8,120 nt of DNA from Thermotogae bacterium (lineage in GTDB: Bacteria; Thermotogota; Thermotogae; UBA12178): assembly GCA_003641795.1 (NCBI GenBank), contig QNAP01000072.1:1-8120 (forward strand), written 5' to 3'. The notes beneath the pieces were generated by a model that was not told where the DNA came from, searched no databases, and saw nothing but the letters and a program-made list of their open reading frames with translations. The first letter of the stretch is position 1. Each line of letters starts with the position of its first letter. The position numbers and the translations under genes are program-made. Positions 1 through 6,580 of this stretch are shown piece by piece.

Positions 1-1
1 A

Positions 2-301
2 CATACCACCACCTTCTCACAGCTTTTGGAACTCGACTTCGGTGGATTCGTAGTCGATACGCCCGGGTTTTCTTCACTGGAACTCAAAGGTATCGATATC
101 GAAGAGCTGAAGGATTACTTCCCCGAATTCAAAAACGTTCCTCCTTGCGCCTTTTCAGACTGCATACACGTTGCAGAACCAGGTTGTTCTGTAAAACGAC
201 TCGTGGAAAGTGGTGAGATCGCCGAGCCCAGATACAAAAGCTATCTGGCAATGATAGGAGAGATCGAAAAGATCGAAAGGGAGGAGAAAAGGTCATGGTA
301 A
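2..301 (+). CDS. rsgA: Ribosome small-subunit GTPase RsgA, C-terminal part (5' end outside window)
   Basis: RsgA (YjeQ/YloQ) is a circularly permuted GTPase that acts late in 30S subunit maturation. The reading frame is open from the left edge and starts here in the conserved HTTT stretch that follows the P-loop in this family. DTPGF (the G3 motif) follows at about nt 56-70. The C-terminal zinc knuckle is complete: Cys at 146, Cys at 161, His at 167 and Cys at 185, giving the C-x4-C-x-H-x5-C spacing of the family, with the typical SDCxHxxEPGC context. The tail ends in a charged helix. A TTG at 26 is only an internal codon, because the match to the family extends upstream of it. The stop codon overlaps the rpe start (ATGGTAA). 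RsgA followed by rpe is a common bacterial gene order. Identification is firm; the N-terminal OB fold and the P-loop lie outside the window. Confidence 0.96.
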   Translation, partial: HTTTFSQLLELDFGGFVVDTPGFSSLELKGIDIEELKDYFPEFKNVPPCAFSDCIHVAEPGCSVKRLVESGEIAEPRYKSYLAMIGEIEKIEREEKRSW

Positions 302-951
302 AGTTGAGCCCATCAATTCTTTCCGCCAACTTGATGCGCTTGGAAGATGAACTCAAGAAAGTGGAGGATCTTTCCGATTCCATACACGTGGACGTGATGG
401 ACGGGCTTTTCGTGCCAAACATAAGCTTTGGAATGCCGTTGGTGAAACTTCTCAGAGAAAACACCACACTTCCCATAGACGTGCATCTGATGATAGTGGA
501 CCCTGATCGGTACGTAAAAACGTTCGTTGAGCTCGGTGCCAACAGTGTTTGGGTGCACGTCGAAGCGTGCACACATCTGCATCGGAGTGTGGAGAACATA
601 AAGAAACTGGGTGTGCAAGCCTTCGTTTGTTTGAATCCCGCCACTCCTCTCTCTTCACTCGAAGAAATTCTGCCATACGTGGACGGCGTCCTTCTGATGA
701 CCGTGAATCCCGGATTTGGGGGGCAAAGATTCATCCCCACAATGATGGAAAAGATCCGAAAACTCCGGAGAATGGTCTCTGAAAGGGAGCTTGACATCAG
801 AATCGCCGTGGACGGTGGCATTGGCGAATCCAACGCTAAGGAAGTTGCAAAAGCTGGTGCGGACCTTCTCATAATGGGAAGCGGTGTCTTCAACGCAGAC
901 AACCCCAGAGAGACTCTGAAGAGGTTGAGACTTCTTTTCCACAGGGAGTGA
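295..951 (+). CDS. rpe: Ribulose-phosphate 3-epimerase
   Basis: Interconverts D-ribulose 5-phosphate and D-xylulose 5-phosphate in the cytosol, linking the pentose phosphate branches. The product is 218 residues, the normal length for this metal-dependent TIM-barrel enzyme. Family landmarks run in order: PSILSAN (6-12), HVDVMDG (31-37), DVHLMI (62-67), NPGFGGQ (138-144), DGGI (173-176) and a phosphate-binding GSGVF (195-199). By family alignment, His31, Asp33, His64 and Asp173 should hold the metal, and Asp33 and Asp173 should be the acid/base pair; all four are present. The ATG start overlaps the rsgA stop by 7 nt and has a GGGAGGAG ribosome binding site at 279-286 with an 8-nt spacer. The last bases overlap the putative murJ start (GTGA), so coupled translation is likely. 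Nothing in the sequence looks defective. Confidence 0.97.
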   Translation: MVKLSPSILSANLMRLEDELKKVEDLSDSIHVDVMDGLFVPNISFGMPLVKLLRENTTLPIDVHLMIVDPDRYVKTFVELGANSVWVHVEACTHLHRSVENIKKLGVQAFVCLNPATPLSSLEEILPYVDGVLLMTVNPGFGGQRFIPTMMEKIRKLRRMVSERELDIRIAVDGGIGESNAKEVAKAGADLLIMGSGVFNADNPRETLKRLRLLFHRE

Positions 952-2501
952 AGAAACCGGTGACCAAACTCACCAAATTCTTAAGATCTCGACAAGGATT
1001 GGGCAAGGGATTTGCCATTACAGCCGCCTTCAATTTGCTGAGCAAGCTGTTAGGATTTGTTCGTGAGATGATCACAGCATACATCTACGGGGCGTCGAAG
1101 CCTTATGACATCTTTCTCGCGATCCTCTCACCGTTCTCCATCTTTGTGGGTATGGGGGCTGGAACCTTTACCAACACCATGGTTCCCATCTACTCACATC
1201 TCAAGGAAGAAGATGGTGGAGAGATGGCGGAAAGATACCTGCGGGGCATTGTAAGCTTGGTCGCGGTACTCTCTTCTGTTCTATCGGTACTTGCAGCAGT
1301 GGCCGCACCTTTCATCGTTGGCATCTTCTTCCCTGGGTTTGACGAACACACCAAGTCCGTCACCGTTTTCGTCATGAGATACAGTTCTGTGCTGATCTTT
1401 TTCAACTCATTGGAACTTCTCTATATACGATTGTTGAAACTGCATCGCATGTTCTTGGCCGCTGTCGCTATCCCCACAGTTCTTTTTAACCCAGTGATCA
1501 TCGTTTTTCTCTTGACCTTCGCACATCCCCAGAAGACATATCCTCTCGTAATGGCTTGGACGGCGGCACACGGGCTGATCTCACTTGCCGCCCTCGTGGT
1601 GCTCGGCAAGCGGGCTCTTCCTGGACGCTTCGAAGGACTGAAAAAACCCTTTTCAGAGACCTTCAAGCTGTGGCTTCCCGTTTTTCTTGGATACATTGTG
1701 GGCACTCTGAATCTCGTCGTGGACAGGGGTTTCGCCTCGTTACTACCCGAGGGCACCATAAGCTGTCTCAATTACGCTGTGCGACTGCGCGATCTTCCGG
1801 CCGGTATCATAACGGGATCTCTATCCAGTGTTGTTTATCCCATACTGGCAGGTGCCGTAGCGCGTAAAGATGAAAGTCAACGAAACCGACTCCTCAGAAG
1901 GTCTTATCAGTTAATCTCTTTCGCCTATATACCCATCACGTTGATCTTTCTCCTTTTAGGTGACTGGATCGTGATGGTCGTCTACGAACGAGGCGCTTTC
2001 GACTACCAAGCCAGGATTCTGACATTCCAGTCACTCTTCTTCTATTCTCTCGGTCTTATCCCCGCCGCACTCAGCGTTATTTTGGGGCACCTCTATTACT
2101 CCTACAAAAACACCAAGACGCTGATCTCCATAAGTATCTCCTCAGTGGGTGTTAACGCACTTCTCAACTGGATTTTCGTCTGGGAGTTGAAACATATGGG
2201 ATTGGCGTTGGCAACTTCGCTTTCGGCGACGTATCGCGTAACCTTGCTCTACCTCATAGCTAAGAAAAAATACGGGATCTCCAACGTGATCGATATGAGA
2301 TACACTTGGAAGGTTCTCATCTCGGCTGGAATCACGGCGCTGGATCTTGTTATAATCAGGCATTTCTTCGACGGATTGATGGCCGTTATCGTCGGAGGAG
2401 TATCCGCTCTGAGCCTCTTCCTTCTAACAACGTGGCTTTTGCGTGTTTACGACATCAAGACCATCTTGCGTATGATAGCCAGGTGGAGGGAAAGCGAATG
2501 A
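948..2501 (+). CDS. murJ: Lipid II flippase MurJ (MviN family)
   Basis: Inner-membrane flippase that moves lipid II to the outer face for peptidoglycan synthesis. The 517-residue product is hydrophobic throughout, with about 14 membrane segments, as expected for the MOP superfamily. The first helix carries the family pattern S32-K33-LLGFV-R39-E40, aligning with E. coli S17-R18...R24-D25. Two essential E. coli positions are therefore conservatively changed (Arg to Lys, Asp to Glu). Later landmarks include YAVRLRDLPAGI in the middle helices and YERGAFD about two thirds along. The start is uncertain. GTG at 948 gives a 4-nt GTGA overlap with rpe but has AGGGA almost touching it. GTG at 960 lies 11 nt after GGAG (945-948) and may be the true start, shortening the protein by four residues. 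The gene sits in a tight operon with rpe and an unknown membrane protein. Confidence 0.93.
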   Translation: MKKPVTKLTKFLRSRQGLGKGFAITAAFNLLSKLLGFVREMITAYIYGASKPYDIFLAILSPFSIFVGMGAGTFTNTMVPIYSHLKEEDGGEMAERYLRGIVSLVAVLSSVLSVLAAVAAPFIVGIFFPGFDEHTKSVTVFVMRYSSVLIFFNSLELLYIRLLKLHRMFLAAVAIPTVLFNPVIIVFLLTFAHPQKTYPLVMAWTAAHGLISLAALVVLGKRALPGRFEGLKKPFSETFKLWLPVFLGYIVGTLNLVVDRGFASLLPEGTISCLNYAVRLRDLPAGIITGSLSSVVYPILAGAVARKDESQRNRLLRRSYQLISFAYIPITLIFLLLGDWIVMVVYERGAFDYQARILTFQSLFFYSLGLIPAALSVILGHLYYSYKNTKTLISISISSVGVNALLNWIFVWELKHMGLALATSLSATYRVTLLYLIAKKKYGISNVIDMRYTWKVLISAGITALDLVIIRHFFDGLMAVIVGGVSALSLFLLTTWLLRVYDIKTILRMIARWRESE

Positions 2502-3004
2502 CTTTGACAGTGGCGTTATCTGGGGTTTACCTACTTTCATGTTATGTAGGACTGGGTCTTAACACGTTTTGGGTAGCCTTACCGTTCATTCTGGTAGGGA
2601 TTGCCACCCTCTTTTTATCGAAAGATCATCTCTGGCCAGAAAACACCTTGAGGGTTACCTTAGTAGTAGGGATCGCTTTGGGATTACTCTCGCGTCTCGG
2701 GGGGAAGGTGGTCGATCCTCACCGCGCCCAAATGGCGGTTTCACTGGCGGCGGCCACCATGGGAGCGTACAACCTCGCCCTTTCCAGAAGACTGCGGATA
2801 TCCACATTTGCAGCATACGTGGCATCATGGATTTTCGTAGCGGACCTGTTGAGAAACATTCTTTCAGCCAAATTGGGTACGCTCGCTTCTAGTTCAACAG
2901 CGATACTGCTTACAGCCATGCTTGCCTTTAGAGAACTGTTTCAGTTGAAGCACTTTTTCTCGCACAAGGCGGGTGGAGAAGATGAAAATCGTCAGATGCA
3001 TTGA
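2498..3004 (+). CDS. Uncharacterised multi-pass membrane protein
   Basis: I do not recognise this 168-residue protein. It is strongly hydrophobic, with five or six probable membrane helices: two within about residues 3-42, then around 52-70, 78-97, 103-122 and 129-146. A short basic and acidic cytoplasmic-looking tail follows (HFFSHKAGGEDENRQ). A few charged residues lie between helices (SKDHLWPEN, SRRLR). No catalytic motif, Cys pair or known signature is visible. The ATG start forms an ATGA overlap with the murJ stop and follows an excellent ribosome binding site, AGGTGGAGG at 2481-2489 with an 8-nt spacer. The frame stays open further upstream inside murJ, but that part is only a shadow. 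The 3' end overlaps thyX by 23 nt. Its position directly behind murJ suggests an envelope role, which is inference only. Coding status is supported by the start signal, the hydrophobic pattern and the overlaps. Confidence 0.8.
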   Translation: MTLTVALSGVYLLSCYVGLGLNTFWVALPFILVGIATLFLSKDHLWPENTLRVTLVVGIALGLLSRLGGKVVDPHRAQMAVSLAAATMGAYNLALSRRLRISTFAAYVASWIFVADLLRNILSAKLGTLASSSTAILLTAMLAFRELFQLKHFFSHKAGGEDENRQMH

Positions 3005-3776
3005 TGGATCCCAACGTGCCTTGAATGTGGAGCACATTTCTTTCCGATCCAACGATGATATGGAAGTGCGCCTTGTGGATTTCATGGGTGACGATCCCAG
3101 CGTGGTAGAAGCAGCACGCGTTTCAACACATCAGGGTCTCAAAGGAGAGGAGAAAGACCGCGCCCTGATCGCATACCTGGCGGAAAACGATCACATGACA
3201 CCCTTTGAGCACGTGGTGGTAAAGCTTTACATCAAATGTCCGCTCTGCATAGCGGTGCAAATATTGAGACACCGCACCTTTTCGTACAACATGTTGAGTC
3301 GGCGGTATACCAGCAGGAACATCTCTTTCTTTATCCCCACTGTGCTCCGAACTCAGAACAAGAAAGGAAACCTTCAAGGAAGTTCTGGTGAATTGGATGG
3401 TGATGCTTCTAAGGAACTACTCAATGAGATACAGAATTTCTACAAGGAAGCTCATCTTCTGTACAAAAAGCTCATAAATATGGGGGTGGCGAGGGAGCAA
3501 GCGAGGTTCGTCCTACCACAGGGTGTCTTCACAGAATTCTACATGACGGGTAACCTGAGGAACTTCATGCATTTCGTTGAACTGCGCCTGGACGTGCACG
3601 CTCAGATGGAAGCACAGTGGATCGCCATGTCTGTGCTTAAAGTGCTTTTCTCGATAGCACCAGTCTCCGTGTCATACCTCTTCAAACGAGTGCGCTCAAG
3701 ACTGACCCTGTCGGATCCCGTGCATTCTCAGATGAGGGATCTTATAGCAAGAATGGAGAAAGAGGTGATGAGATGA
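2982..3776 (+). CDS. thyX: Flavin-dependent thymidylate synthase ThyX
   Basis: Makes dTMP from dUMP using FAD, NADPH and methylene-tetrahydrofolate in the cytosol; found in organisms that lack or supplement ThyA. The 264-residue product carries the ThyX motif RHR-x7-S (R96-H97-R98...S106) followed by R108-Y109. It also has the FAD-binding stretch H71-MTPFEH77 and the late motif N191-LRNFMHFVELR202-x3-HAQME. Against T. maritima ThyX as recalled, S30, H53, T55, E58, R78, S88, R90, R147 and R174 are matched here by S48, H71, T73, E76, R96, S106, R108, R175 and R202. E86 is replaced by Met104. It is about 44 residues longer than that protein, partly through an RTQNKKGN...QGS insert of the kind found in longer ThyX proteins and a C-terminal helix. 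ATG 2982 follows GGTGGAG (2972-2978) closely; an in-frame GTG at 2973 is the alternative. It overlaps both neighbours. Confidence 0.96.
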   Translation: MKIVRCIDGSQRALNVEHISFRSNDDMEVRLVDFMGDDPSVVEAARVSTHQGLKGEEKDRALIAYLAENDHMTPFEHVVVKLYIKCPLCIAVQILRHRTFSYNMLSRRYTSRNISFFIPTVLRTQNKKGNLQGSSGELDGDASKELLNEIQNFYKEAHLLYKKLINMGVAREQARFVLPQGVFTEFYMTGNLRNFMHFVELRLDVHAQMEAQWIAMSVLKVLFSIAPVSVSYLFKRVRSRLTLSDPVHSQMRDLIARMEKEVMR

Positions 3777-4129
3777 CCCTGAAAGAGGTGGCCGAAATCC
3801 TCGATGCTGAGGTTCTCACTGGCCATGAGAAACTGGAAGAGATCGAAGTGGAGCGAGTTGCCGCCGCTGACATGATGAGCGATGTGTTGGCTTTCTCCCA
3901 GCCTCGTATCCTGCTCATCACGGGGCTGAACACTCCACAGGTTCCCAGGACAGTGAGCATAGTGGACGGAGTAGGGGCGGTGATCGTGAGAAAGCACATG
4001 GTACCCCAAACTACCATCGACTTAGCGAAAGCCCTCGGAATACCCTTGCTCCATTCCAAATTCTCCATGTTCGAAGCATGTGGGAGACTCTATATCAGAG
4101 GCTTAAAACCCGTTGAATCGCTCAGCTGA
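3773..4129 (+). CDS. DRTGG-domain-like small protein
   Basis: A 118-residue cytosolic protein resembling the stand-alone DRTGG-domain proteins of Clostridia and Thermotogae. Those are often encoded beside GHKL anti-sigma-like ATPases and hydrogenase genes. Recognition rests on the pattern L-x-E-V-A-E-I-L near the N-terminus, AADMMSDVLAF (31-41), LLITGLNTPQVPRT (47-60), a hydrophobic strand with VIVRK (70-74), the LGIPLLHSKFSMFEACGRLY stretch near 89-108, and a closing GL. The literal DRTGG signature is not present; TGL at 50-52 occupies the comparable position. The molecular function of such proteins is unknown; a ligand- or phosphate-binding regulatory role is inferred. The ATG overlaps the thyX stop (ATGA) and has GAGGTGAT at 3762-3769. 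The stop codon lies inside a 16-bp palindrome. The next gene, 20 nt downstream, encodes the likely functional partner. Confidence 0.75.
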   Translation: MTLKEVAEILDAEVLTGHEKLEEIEVERVAAADMMSDVLAFSQPRILLITGLNTPQVPRTVSIVDGVGAVIVRKHMVPQTTIDLAKALGIPLLHSKFSMFEACGRLYIRGLKPVESLS

Positions 4130-4133
4130 GCGA
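4118..4133. promoter_or_regulatory. Perfect 16-bp palindrome at the DRTGG / CBS-ATPase junction
   Basis: TCGCTCAGCTGAGCGA is a perfect dyad. It covers the stop codon of the DRTGG-like gene and ends four bases before the GGTGGTGA ribosome binding site of the next gene. As RNA it could form a 6-bp stem with an AGCU loop; as DNA it could bind a dimeric regulator. No T-run follows, so it is not a simple terminator. The sequence is seen directly; the role is inferred. Confidence 0.5.
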
Positions 4134-4137
4134 AGGC

Positions 4138-4145
4138 GGTGGTGA
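4138..4145 (+). promoter_or_regulatory. Ribosome binding site supporting a TTG start
   Basis: GGTGGTGA matches the ideal GGAGGTGA at seven of eight positions and lies 4 nt before TTG at 4150. No ATG or GTG in that frame is better placed, since the next in-frame ATG is already inside the first CBS motif. The site therefore fixes the start of the CBS-ATPase gene. Confidence 0.7.
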
Positions 4146-4149
4146 CCGA

Positions 4150-5124
4150 TTGGCTGAAGACTTCATAACTGGGTTGAAACAAATCATCGAGCATCTGAAA
4201 GTGGAAGATATCATGAGTCAAGACCCCCAAACCTTGACACCTGAAAAGACTCTCTGGCACGCCAAAGAAATCATGAGATTGAGAAAAATATCAGGTGTTC
4301 CCATCGTTGACGAGGGCGGAAAGCTGATCGGTATCGTCAGTATCGAAGATATAATCATAGCTCTCGAGGGAGGATATATCCGTGATCCCATAAAAGAGCA
4401 CATGACAAGGAATGTTGTGTACCTTCAACCTCACGACAACGTCGAAACCGCCATGGAATATTTCGAGCGCTACGGATTCGGACGGTTTCCCGTTCTCGAT
4501 AGAGAGAAGAAACTCGTGGGTGTTGTTACAAAAGAGGACATACTCAGAGGTATCCTCAAGTGGTTCAGCACAGTCTACACTCACGATGAGCGTCGGAACA
4601 ACGTGTTAGAATCCGATTATTATTACCGATCGCTGATCACCGGGGAGCCTTTGGACAAGAAAGGGGCGGACTTCGCGTTTGAGATAGACTACACCGACGT
4701 CAACCTCGCCGGTGTGGGAGCTGCGAAGCTGAAGAGTTTTCTCACAGAAAAAGGGCTACCTTCGGACACGGTTCGGAGAATTTCCATAGCCACCTACGAA
4801 GCGGAAACCAACGTGGTGATACACAGTGGCAGTTGTGGGGTGATCTACTGCTTTTTGAGTGATTCTTCAGTGAAGGTCAGGGTCGAAGATTACGGTAAAG
4901 GCATAGAGGACGTGGAATTGGCCATGCAAGAGGGTTACTCCACCGCCCCGGACCACGTGCGGGAACTCGGATTTGGCGCGGGGATGGGGTTAGCCAACAT
5001 GAAACGATTCTCCGACAAGATGATGATCGTTTCGGAAGTGGGCAAGGGCGTGATAGTGGAGATGCTTTTTTACTTTGAACGAAGCGGCGACTCGGGCAAT
5101 CCAAAAGGTAACCAGAATCCCTGA
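4150..5124 (+). CDS. Two CBS domains fused to an RsbW/RsbT-type GHKL ATPase
   Basis: A 324-residue cytosolic signalling protein. Residues 18-73 and 81-138 form a CBS pair (each with the M-T/S...VxxP start, a G-x-P-V/I-x-D core and a G-I/V-V-T/S-x-E-D end), which in other proteins binds adenine nucleotides. Residues about 175-310 form a GHKL ATP-binding fold: N box E217-x3-N221, G1 box D247-x-G249-x-G251, and a glycine-rich lid G274-F-G-A-G-M-G280-L. There is no dimerisation/phospho-acceptor His domain, so this resembles anti-sigma serine kinases (RsbW, RsbT, SpoIIAB) rather than a histidine kinase. A role as an energy-charge-sensing protein kinase or anti-sigma switch, perhaps acting with the DRTGG-like neighbour, is inference; no target is visible here. 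It starts at TTG behind GGTGGTGA. The polar tail after FYFE (310) overlaps the opposing ABC ATPase gene by 55 bp. Confidence 0.88.
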   Translation: MAEDFITGLKQIIEHLKVEDIMSQDPQTLTPEKTLWHAKEIMRLRKISGVPIVDEGGKLIGIVSIEDIIIALEGGYIRDPIKEHMTRNVVYLQPHDNVETAMEYFERYGFGRFPVLDREKKLVGVVTKEDILRGILKWFSTVYTHDERRNNVLESDYYYRSLITGEPLDKKGADFAFEIDYTDVNLAGVGAAKLKSFLTEKGLPSDTVRRISIATYEAETNVVIHSGSCGVIYCFLSDSSVKVRVEDYGKGIEDVELAMQEGYSTAPDHVRELGFGAGMGLANMKRFSDKMMIVSEVGKGVIVEMLFYFERSGDSGNPKGNQNP

Positions 5125-5813
5125 GAGAGTACCTCCTTCTCTTTGTCCAGTAGCTTGGTATCACAAAAATCCCTGTGTTCAGAGGGAAGATCGATCTCTA
5201 AAACGTTCTTCACCCTCGCCGGAGCGGGAGAAAGGACGTAGATCCTGTCGGCGAAGATCAAAGCTTCCCTCAAATCGTGGGTGACCAAAAGTGCCGTTAT
5301 GCTCATAGAACGACACATCCTGAGGATTTCGTTCATCAGCTCCGCTTTTATTTCCAGATCCAACCCTTTGAAAGGTTCGTCCAACAACAAAAGATCGGGT
5401 TCCACCAAAAGTGCTCTGGCAAGGTTCACTCGTTGTTTCATACCACCGCTCAGTTGAAGCGGATAGAAGTTTCTGTAATCCCACAGACGGACCAATTTGA
5501 GGACTTTCTCCACTTTATGGGTATCAGAAGAGACGAATTCCAGATTTCCACACACCGTCTTCCAAGGAATCAACCTATCTTCTTGAAAAACAAAACCGAT
5601 CTTCGAGACCTCCAGAAGGATATTCCCTCCATCCGGCCGTGTGAGACCCGCCACGATCTTCAGTATGGTGGTCTTTCCACATCCAGAAGGCCCCAGTAGG
5701 GCCACTCTTTCCCCTTTCTTCACCTCCACATCGATTTCGTCTAGCACTTTCAATGTCCCGTAGGATTTGCTCAATTTCTCTATTTTCAATGCATTTCCGG
5801 CGATATCCGCCAC
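5070..5813 (-). CDS. ABC importer ATP-binding protein (SsuB/TauB/NrtD type)
   Basis: Cytosolic ATPase that powers the importer encoded upstream on the same strand. From GTG at 5813 it is 247 residues with all ABC elements: Walker A GPSGCGKTT (41-49), Q-loop Gln77 in VFQEDRLIPW (a context typical of nitrate/sulfonate/taurine ATPases), signature LSGGMKQR (121-128), Walker B LLLLDEP (141-147) and switch His179. The interval between Walker A and the Q-loop is several residues shorter than usual, with a shrunken beta hairpin. GTG 5813 is preferred because GGGAGGTG lies at 5824-5831 with a 10-nt spacer. TTG 5834 has no ribosome binding site, and TTG 5789, which overlaps the permease stop, remains possible. 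The gene overlaps the permease by 28 nt and ends 55 bp inside the convergent CBS-ATPase gene. Family assignment is firm, but substrate class cannot be read from it. Confidence 0.93.
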   Translation of the reverse strand: MADIAGNALKIEKLSKSYGTLKVLDEIDVEVKKGERVALLGPSGCGKTTILKIVAGLTRPDGGNILLEVSKIGFVFQEDRLIPWKTVCGNLEFVSSDTHKVEKVLKLVRLWDYRNFYPLQLSGGMKQRVNLARALLVEPDLLLLDEPFKGLDLEIKAELMNEILRMCRSMSITALLVTHDLREALIFADRIYVLSPAPARVKNVLEIDLPSEHRDFCDTKLLDKEKEVLSQGFWLPFGLPESPLRSK

Positions 5814-6580
5814 CTTTTTCCGTACACCTCCCAAAGGAAGTCAAACACCTTCTCCAAGCTCAAACCGGCTAAAACTGCTAGCATGGTGTAGGCAAACACC
5901 TTCGGAGTGTTCAAATAGAACTTCGCCCATGAGAGTTCTACACCTATACCTTTGTTTCCCGCGAGGTATTCTGCCACTATCGCTACTTTCCACATCGTGC
6001 CTATGCTCACTTTGAAAGCAGACAACACAAAAGGAACCAGTGATCCGAGGTATATGTCGACGATTATTCTCTTTTTCGGTACTCTGTAGACCTTGGCCAT
6101 CTCCACCAGTAAAAGATCCACCGATCTCACACCCTCTGCCACGTTGAAACTTACCACAGGAAAAAGGGATACGGCAACTATGAAGGTGGGAGTCATCCAC
6201 CCCATTCCCCAAAGAAGTATCGCGCTGGCAAGCCAAGATACCACGGGCATCGACCTGACAACCATCATGAAAGGTTTCAAAAGTTCATCTGCGGTTTTAC
6301 TGATACCGGCTACCATTCCTAAAGGTACTCCAAAAGCAAAAGCAATACCCAGCCCCACAACGGCTTTACTGAAGGTGGACCAAAGCAGAGCAAAGGCCGA
6401 CCCATCCTTCAACATATCCAAAAATGCCAAGATCACATACCATGGTGAGGGTAACACCAATGGAACATGAACGAGAAGTGAAGCAATCCACCACGCGAGG
6501 AAGATCAACCCAATCCCGGCGAGAAACAGCCAGTTCCACCGCCGGGATTGGGAACCTTCACTGAAGGAAGAATCCTTCAT
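5786..6580 (-). CDS. ABC importer permease (SsuC/TauC/NrtB type)
   Basis: Inner-membrane channel subunit of the importer, 264 residues from ATG 6580. About six membrane helices are visible: roughly 17-36, 62-85, 104-123, 126-146, 180-203 and 220-245, in the usual arrangement for a binding-protein-dependent permease. The cytoplasmic coupling (EAA) loop is recognisable as EMAKVYRVPKKR... with ...LGSLVPFVLSAFKVSIG after it, although the usual Gly after EAA is Arg/Val here. A WKVAIVAEYL stretch and a G-x-G-V/I element follow, as in SsuC-like proteins. The ATG start overlaps the binding-protein gene by 23 nt and lacks a clear ribosome binding site, so translation is probably coupled. An upstream in-frame TTG at 6628 is less likely, because the extra residues are not hydrophobic or family-like. 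Its own end overlaps the ATPase start by 28 nt. Confidence 0.9.
   Translation of the reverse strand: MKDSSFSEGSQSRRWNWLFLAGIGLIFLAWWIASLLVHVPLVLPSPWYVILAFLDMLKDGSAFALLWSTFSKAVVGLGIAFAFGVPLGMVAGISKTADELLKPFMMVVRSMPVVSWLASAILLWGMGWMTPTFIVAVSLFPVVSFNVAEGVRSVDLLLVEMAKVYRVPKKRIIVDIYLGSLVPFVLSAFKVSIGTMWKVAIVAEYLAGNKGIGVELSWAKFYLNTPKVFAYTMLAVLAGLSLEKVFDFLWEVYGKRWRISPEMH
5824..5831 (-). promoter_or_regulatory. Internal ribosome binding site for the ABC ATPase
   Basis: GGGAGGTG on the minus strand, inside the last codons of the permease gene, 10 nt before GTG 5813. It is identical to the site in front of the binding-protein gene (7490-7497) and rules out the more upstream TTG at 5834 as the start. 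Confidence 0.6.

Noticed and set aside
94..103. TCGATATCGA, a 10-bp palindrome
   Set aside because: It lies within rsgA codons for an Ile-Asp-Ile-Glu stretch and is explained by codon content.
129..902. A long open frame on the minus strand opposite rpe
   Set aside because: It is the antisense shadow of rsgA and rpe, whose motifs are unambiguous. Its product is low in structure and has no start signal.
2306..2497. Upstream extension of the unknown membrane protein into murJ
   Set aside because: It lies inside murJ in another frame, whereas ATG 2498 has an excellent ribosome binding site and starts the hydrophobic pattern.
5065..5071. A run of T on the plus strand near the end of the CBS-ATPase gene, considered as a terminator
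   Set aside because: No stable hairpin precedes it, and it lies inside the coding region.
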